A stretch of 64,000 nucleotides of DNA, from positions 20,292,001 to 20,356,000 of the forward strand of contig JAVTVX010000020.1 of NCBI GenBank assembly GCA_033439265.1. The letters are read 5' to 3'. This stretch comes from Dillenia suffruticosa. Its lineage: Eukaryota; Streptophyta; Magnoliopsida; Dilleniales; Dilleniaceae. This document shows positions 58,071 to 64,000 of the stretch, piece by piece. The translations under genes were made by a program, and so were the position numbers. The number at the start of each line of letters is the position of its first letter. Positions within the stretch are counted from its first letter, which is position 1. The notes beneath the pieces were generated by a model. The model made no database searches. It had not been told where the DNA came from and worked only from the letters and a program-made list of their open reading frames with translations.

Positions 58071-58862
58071 ATTATATAAAAATTATAAAAATTATAAAAG
58101 TATATGTGTTTACGAAAATTCGAATATCAAAGCTTGAGAAGGCGATCGAGTAAGTGAAGGGGTCTAATCACACGTAATAGACCACTAGGGAAGTGACGTC
58201 ATCTTTAATTACATCATAAACATGACTAATCACCGTGACTTAGTGCAGTCTTATCAGGTACTTAACAAACTATAAACTCCATTTTGATCTAATTAAAAAT
58301 AAATAAATTAAAAACTCGTAAACATGATGATGAACTCAAACACATCATGGCATGACATCATGATCACCAACGGACGAAAGCATACCAAAATGTCAAAATT
58401 TAACATTGATCGCTCGTAACAAATAAAAAAAAAAAAAAAAAAACACTATTGTATAAAATTAGCACACATCCAACTTGAATTTTGATCATTCGTAATATGA
58501 GGAGTTTTTCATCAATTCATGGGGTAAACCCACAAAAGTTAGCATCTGTATATTTGTTCGATTTTTATTTTTTGTGGGTTTGCAAAATATTTTTAACCTG
58601 CACCCTGAAAAAATGATAATCAAAATTTTTTATTATTGTAAAAGAAGACCAAAAAAGAAAGGTTGGACAGGAATTAAACATTAAACAATAACCTATTGCA
58701 TAAATTAAGATCACATAAAGCAAATAAACATGGAAATACAAGGAATTGACCCTCTAAAGCCATCACCTTGAGCATAAAATCCTGTCTCTCTCTACATATT
58801 TATAATAAAGAGTATATAGTCACATAAAAAAATTGTATCAAACGTGTATCAAATGAATCAGG
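55457..58862. other. Intergenic region
   Basis: It holds AT microsatellites at 56937-56962 and 58037-58068, and a GAA run at 57118-57140. The frame at 55898-56170 contains a poly-A-derived lysine run and is not credible as a gene. No transposon end was recognised. Confidence 0.55.
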
Positions 58863-59143
58863 GTGCACGCCAGTGGCTTGGAACGTTTGAGACGGGGCAA
58901 GGTGGCTCGAGCCTATGATCGACCCGCCTTTGCAATGAGGGGTCAATTACCCATTCTCAATTTTCCTAATGAATATCCAAGATCCAGTTCATGTTCTCCT
59001 AATTAATACTCATCTTCTTCATGTTCATCATCATCTTCTATGATTGAGAATGTGGAAAAAGTGTAGAAGAACATGGAAAGGAGGTGATTGAATTTGAGTA
59101 TTTGGATGATTAGCAGCTGGAGGTGCTTCTTCAATTTGATGGA
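58863..59143 (+). pseudogene. ERF transcription factor pseudogene, sister of the ERF at 61533
   Basis: The relic begins in the second half of the AP2 domain (GARQWLGTFETG), shifts frame, and continues as ARAYDRPAFAMRGQLPILNF. Further on, [11 protein letters not shown] matches the C-terminal EDLL motif of the intact ERF, then a stop. The first half of the AP2 domain and the start codon are missing. Confidence 0.88.
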
Positions 59144-61340
59144 ACAACTAGAAAGGAGGATGCATTTTAGGATTAAGTTCTTTTTATGTTACATATTTTC
59201 ACATGATAATTTGAGTAATTTCTGCATTTTTATCATGAATTTAACTAAATCAAATGCAGAAATCCACTTTTCAGATATTGAGCATTTGCATGATCTCTGC
59301 CGTCAGTGCTCTGTTTTCGTAGGCTCTCTGCTTTGTTCTGTTTTTCTTTTTCAGATTCTGCTGTTTTATATTTGTTCCTTTGTTGGGTTTGCATTTTGGT
59401 TTCTTTAAAATGTCATGCTACATTGGATTGCTTTCCCCCAAAAAATAAATGACCTAATTCTTACCCAGTCATCAGAATGCCTTGATCTTTCCTCTACAAG
59501 CGAGGTTGTGGTATCAAACAAGAATTTGAATTAGTTGGCAAATTTAACTTGGTTTTTTCTTTATAAAATTATTGATATTTCATAGATATTGAACAATTTC
59601 ATAAAAGATCATATCATCCAAAACAAAATCCATCTTATGAAAAGTTTCATTTGTTGAGGTCAAGAATTTCTTTTGAGTAGGGTATGTTGATGCATTATTT
59701 GCTGCGGGCACATATGCTACTCTACTTTAATGGAAATGACATTAAATTTTTTAACTAAGATTCAAATTCAAATTTTGAAAATAAATAAAATTATATTTGG
59801 AGAACTTTTTTCTGAAATTTCATTTGTTTAGGTCAAGAATTTCTTTTGAGTGGGGTATGTTGATGCATCATCTCTTGAGGGCACAGATGCTGCTATTCTA
59901 CTAGATTACATGCATCGTAAGATAATTGTATTATCAATAAATAATTGATTTAATAAGAAGAATATTATATTAAAACTTTTAATTAAAATTTGGATTCAAT
60001 ATTAAAAATAAAAAATATATATTTAAATTATTCTTTTAAAAAAAAGACTTAACAGTAATTTAAATAGAATTAATCGAACCCGAATTAATGCTTTAATGTT
60101 TACGTTGACACCCAAAATTGACTTCCAATTCAAAGGATGATGCTGACATATGAGTTAGCCTTAGTCATTAAGTCAGGCTTACCACACTAGTTTTTACTTC
60201 CACGTGGTCTGCTGATAACTTTCCAAAACATTGATGGCCAAATCTCCCCAAATCCAAAGAAATATTATCTCCTCAACCAAATTACCGACCTCCGAAAACA
60301 GTCTCTATACTTTTTAAAGACCAAAGTCATCTTTGACATGGTCTCCATTATCGTCATTAATATTTTACGTAATTCCCTGATGATCGGATCTAAGACATTA
60401 GCGTAAGCATGTTTGCTTAAATTACCTTCAAAATAATAACAAGTCATTTGATCAATTTTTGGTGACATGGGAGATGAGACGTAAGCCAAAATGATCTCAT
60501 CTTTCATCACATCAGGCGCACTCATATGACTACACTACACTACCCCAAAATAATTCTTTAAAACTCGAATCTAATTTGATTATTGTTTAAAACTTACTTA
60601 ATAAATCTTACATGCCAACCTGGTGGCTCAGTTTTCATATTAAAAATTTTGGACGAAGCATTCCTAAGCATGATGATGAATGGTCTGTCTCACTCCATGA
60701 TTCACCAATGTTATTTTCCTCGAAATAAGGAAAAAAAATAATGACCATCCATATAAAACCTGCACTGTATCAAGATGAGAAAAAAAAGGATATCATATAT
60801 TTTTAAAATAAATTATTGATATTCGACGATTATATTAGAAACGATTAAATTTGATTTGAAATAGATTAAATTTTTATAGAGTACGACTCTCTCTATGTTT
60901 GTTTTGTTTTTTTTTTTTTGTTTTTATCGATTGGTATTTAAATTTTATCCGATTAATACGATTCAAATATTGAAAAATGTATTGAGGGATTGAATTTTTT
61001 AAATCATTTTTTTCTATCCTATTTAAATTTGAGACATCTAATTAAGGAAGTATAGATTCTATCCACTTAATTTAAAGAAATTTGATCTCGTGTTTACTTT
61101 TATCTTATATAAAAAATTTAAATTTAAAATGTTATTCGAAAGGTATAAATGCATGATTACCGGATTAACCATTGTCGGTGAGGATGCCATATATCGACAG
61201 TAAAAAACTCACCAAACTTTATAATAACTGTTTTCTTGGTGCCATGAATAGGAATATATGCAAAAGACAATCTGCCCAAGCTTTTAGAAACAAAACAGAA
61301 GGATTTAACCTTGTACGAAAGCCATCAGTCATCCCCTTGA

Positions 61341-61395
<55 letters not shown>

Positions 61396-61440
61396 AGATC
61401 TATTCTTGTCACTTTCATATACACTTCCCACCAATCAATG
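59144..61440. other. Intergenic region between ERF copies
   Basis: A 40-base stretch around TTTCATTTGTTGAGGTCAAG (59646) is repeated near 59818, each followed by GGTATGTTGATGCAT, an imperfect duplication about 172 bp apart. Otherwise it is AT-rich and has no supported gene. Confidence 0.55.
61343..61392. repeat. TC microsatellite upstream of the ERF
   Basis: About 24 TC units, roughly 140 bases upstream of the ERF start codon. Confidence 0.95.
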
Positions 61441-61455
61441 AGCTTTACCATACGG

Positions 61456-61463
61456 TATAAATA
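61456..61463 (+). promoter_or_regulatory. TATA box of the ERF gene
   Basis: TATAAATA lies 70-77 bases before the ATG, a suitable distance for a short leader. Confidence 0.7.
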
Positions 61464-61532
61464 GGAGACACAGGACATAGTAACAAAGAGTTTTCAAGTA
61501 CAAATTCAGTGACCAAGACCTTCATTTAAGAC

Positions 61533-61991
61533 ATGGAAAAAGATTCTAAGACCAAGGAGGAGGCTGAGATCCGGTACCGCGGCGTGAGGAGGCGGCCGTG
61601 GGGAAAATACGCAGCGGAGATCCGTGACTCCACCAACTACGGCGCCCGCCTTTGGCTAGGAACATTCAACACGGCGGAGGAGGCCGCAAGGGCCTATGAT
61701 CGAGCCGCGTTTGCCATGAGAGGTCAGTCGGCCATCCTCAATTTCCCCGAAGAGTATCCAATGATGCCGAGGACTGCAGAGTCTTCCACTTCAACCTCAT
61801 CATCGTCATCATCATCGTCATCGTCCTCATCATCATCTTCTTCTTTATTAGCTTCATCTTCGTCGTCGTCGAGGATGGGCGGGCAAGGAAAAGAAGTAAT
61901 TGAATTTGAGTATTTGGATGATAAAGTGCTGGAGGAACTGCTTCAATTTGAGCCTTCTGAGGAGGAGGAGAAGAACAACAAGAGAGAGTGA
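61533..61991 (+). CDS. Ethylene response factor, group IX, with EDLL motif
   Basis: ERFs of this branch bind GCC-box promoters and activate defence genes downstream of ethylene and jasmonate. The 152-residue intronless frame has one AP2 domain at about residues 14-76 ([39 protein letters not shown]), with the Ala and Asp of the ERF subfamily in AAEIRD. Residues 84-113 are a serine run encoded by a TCA/TCG repeat, and the C-terminus has [20 protein letters not shown], the acidic EDLL activation motif of the ERF095-ERF098 type. Size and layout match that short group. A broken sister copy lies 2.4 kb upstream. Confidence 0.94.
   Translation: MEKDSKTKEEAEIRYRGVRRRPWGKYAAEIRDSTNYGARLWLGTFNTAEEAARAYDRAAFAMRGQSAILNFPEEYPMMPRTAESSTSTSSSSSSSSSSSSSSSSLLASSSSSSRMGGQGKEVIEFEYLDDKVLEELLQFEPSEEEEKNNKRE
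61780..61875 (+). repeat. Serine-coding TCN trinucleotide repeat
   Basis: Mixed TCA, TCG and TCT codons encode about thirty residues, nearly all serine. Length variation here would not shift the frame. Confidence 0.9.
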
Positions 61992-62671
61992 ACGATTTTT
62001 ATTTTTTTTATTTTTTTTTTATTTTTTTGGGTTCGCCTTTTTGGAATTCACCGGCTCTTGATCGGTTGATTTTTATTTTATTTTTTTTTTGGGATCCTTT
62101 CCCATCTCCTTTGTTGTATCACATGTTTTGACTTTGCGTATCTAGGAGTTCATGTGGGGTCAAAATTCACAAAAAAATAAAAATAGCACTTTTTGCCAAA
62201 TCCGACGGCTGGGTTTTTTCTTTTCTGTTTTTGGTACAGATCCTTCTCCCTAATTTAATAATTTCAAATTCTAAGGTTTATTAAAAACAAAAGTGATAAT
62301 GACATAAAATAAGGTGGAACAAAGAAAAGATGTGGAAAAAGAAAGGAAAGTCTCGACGATATTCAAATTTTCAATCTATGTTTTTTTTTTCGACTTTTGT
62401 TTCTTCAGTCTAAGCAACCCACGTGCTGCAACTACAACCTTAGCCGACCTTTTGCGAGCGAAGGTCTACGAAGGATGCCAAACAAAATTTAATTATATAA
62501 AATTTCCCGAAGGAAATACTACTCTTATTCGCATGTCTTATATGAGTAATTTGCTAAATCCCTCGATATTTAAATCTCTTTGTATACAAATATATTTATA
62601 TTCACAATAAATTTAGAGTGAAATTTATTTTTGGGAAAAAAATCATAATATTATACATAACTAAAAGGTAT

Positions 62672-62712
<41 letters not shown>

Positions 62713-63389
62713 GTTGTAATCTCTCCTTCGTGAATTTAAAAAATTTTGCTTTTAATAAAATAAATTTAACTTTAAAAGGCGACTCTGATTCATTTATTAA
62801 TATTGCTTTGCTAGATGATTATAAGATTTCACTCAACATGATATTCCTCCAATGTATAAGGCATGGTCGTGTACCCATAAAATTTAATATATTTTTTTTT
62901 CAATAAACTAGAATTACCACCATATCTCTAGGATAAAATTGCTCCTCTCTCTTTGTTTTTTTTAGTCAATGGGGTGTCCCATTAACAAATTGTTGAACAT
63001 ATTATATTGGTAATATTTGAAAGGCTTATGATTGGAGGATTTATGGATATCTTAATCCATGGCACATACACCCACCAAGTCGCCTTGCTCCATTTTAATT
63101 GTAATTTCAAACCAAAATAAAACAAATGAATAAATTTAAGCATGGGATGAGCCACATGCAAGCCCCATAAGTCCCACACAGCTGAAGTATTGCACGTATA
63201 AAATTCGTTATTGGCCCATTTTAAATCATAAATTAGACTCAAAGAATTGTTGATACCCCCTCGAGTCTGCCTTAAGTTCTGCTAAATCTACTCCTTTTAC
63301 TCGAATTTAACCTCGGTAGCCAATTATATCCACGCCAACGGACTTAAGCCCCTCTCCCCAATGTTTTCTTTTGTTCAATTGACAAGTTA
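61992..63389. other. 3' flank of the ERF and intergenic DNA
   Basis: It contains T-rich runs directly after the stop and an AT microsatellite at 62677-62709. The short frames at 62314 and 62982 show no family. Confidence 0.55.
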
Positions 63390-64000
63390 CACTACAAAAT
63401 TAAACCGCTCTCCTTACGGTAATTTTTAATGACGGTGACTTTTAGTGACGATTTTTATGGTTTATAAAAACGCACTATGACAAAACCGTCAGAAAATATA
63501 GGTTTCTATCAACTGACTAAAATGTCCGTAAAAAAAAATTTATCAACTGTAGGTAAAGCTACCACAACCGTCTGTAAAACAATATACAATTGTGATGATT
63601 AAAAATTATGGTCAATAAATGTAATAATCTTTTTTACACGGTTTAAAAACAATCTCAATATAAATCTTTTTTATTATCTATTTAATAATACCGTCTTCAT
63701 AGGTTTTAGATGTATGGTAACATTCTACGGCCTTTTAAAACTAAATTTGTTTAAATTCTAATCTATATATTGTAATATCTATAAAAACCTAATATTGTTA
63801 TATTTTTGTATCATATATTCTTTATATTTGAAAATAATCTAGATAACAAATTATGGTAAATTTATGATAATAGCAGTTTAGTAAATAGGTGATAATGATA
63901 AGTAGAAGTAGTAGGTACGTAGTTGGTAAGTAGATGGTAAGTGGGTAAATAAGTTTATATAGTGGTAAGTTTGTGATAAGTTTGTGATATATAGTCGTAG
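63390..64000. mobile_element. Probable end of a CACTA transposon, running off the window
   Basis: CACTACAAAAT at 63390 is the terminal word of En/Spm-type elements. It is followed by many short subterminal words of both orientations (ACGGT, GACGG, CCGTC, CCGTA), as transposase-binding regions of these elements have. The other end and the 3-bp duplication (possible TTA at 63387-63389) cannot be checked in the window. Confidence 0.55.
63870..64000. repeat. Degenerate GTAAGTAG-type short repeat
   Basis: Variants of GTGGTAAGT, GTAGGTA and GTGATAAGTTT recur to the end of the window. Confidence 0.6.

Overview
This window is nuclear DNA of a flowering plant, almost certainly a eudicot. It is AT-rich, its genes have GT-AG introns (up to 2.5 kb here), it carries plant-only families (ATL RING-H2, AP2/ERF, UGT74-type glycosyltransferase, hyoscyamine-6-dioxygenase-like oxygenase) and several Copia LTR retrotransposons, MITEs and long CT/AG and AT microsatellites. 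The species cannot be fixed from the sequence.

Layout. 1-5160: the 3' two-thirds of an ATG9 autophagy gene (5' exons lie off the window), with LINE relics at the left edge and in an intron. 5.5-5.8 kb: an unidentified coding relic. 6716-11154: a two-exon TPR (kinesin-light-chain-like) gene. 12292-13329 (minus): an ATL-type RING-H2 ubiquitin ligase. 16429-17699: an intact four-exon 2-oxoglutarate/Fe(II) dioxygenase. 18315-24984 (minus): a decayed Copia element, itself split by a 2-kb solo LTR. 25858-26214: a MITE. 26965-34212 (minus): a very young Copia element with an intact 1335-codon polyprotein. 35.3-37.6 kb: a 1.1-kb tandem duplication carrying a MITE in each copy. 37696-41896: a complete but broken DEAD-box helicase gene (RH22-like). 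42941-44420 (minus): a UGT74-like glycosyltransferase with one frameshift. 45570-46085: a decayed second copy of the dioxygenase. 49.0-53.4 kb: a small unidentified gene whose middle exon is split by a third, internally deleted Copia element. 54582-55456: a cis-prenyltransferase pseudogene. 58863-59143: an ERF pseudogene. 61533-61991: an intact ERF with an EDLL motif. 63390 to the end: probable start of a CACTA transposon.

The genes do not form a pathway. The shared theme is local duplication followed by decay: the dioxygenase (with its 3' flank) and the ERF each have one intact and one broken copy, and much of the space between 17.7 and 37.6 kb is transposon-derived. Four insertions have target-site duplications that can be read directly (AAGCC, ATTGT, TAAAC, GAACC), so the order of nesting is clear. 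I see no novel defence system or gene cluster. The most unusual items are the small gene split by Copia, the near-identical-LTR Copia element with a GC-rich self-complementary leader, and the duplicated block in front of the broken helicase.
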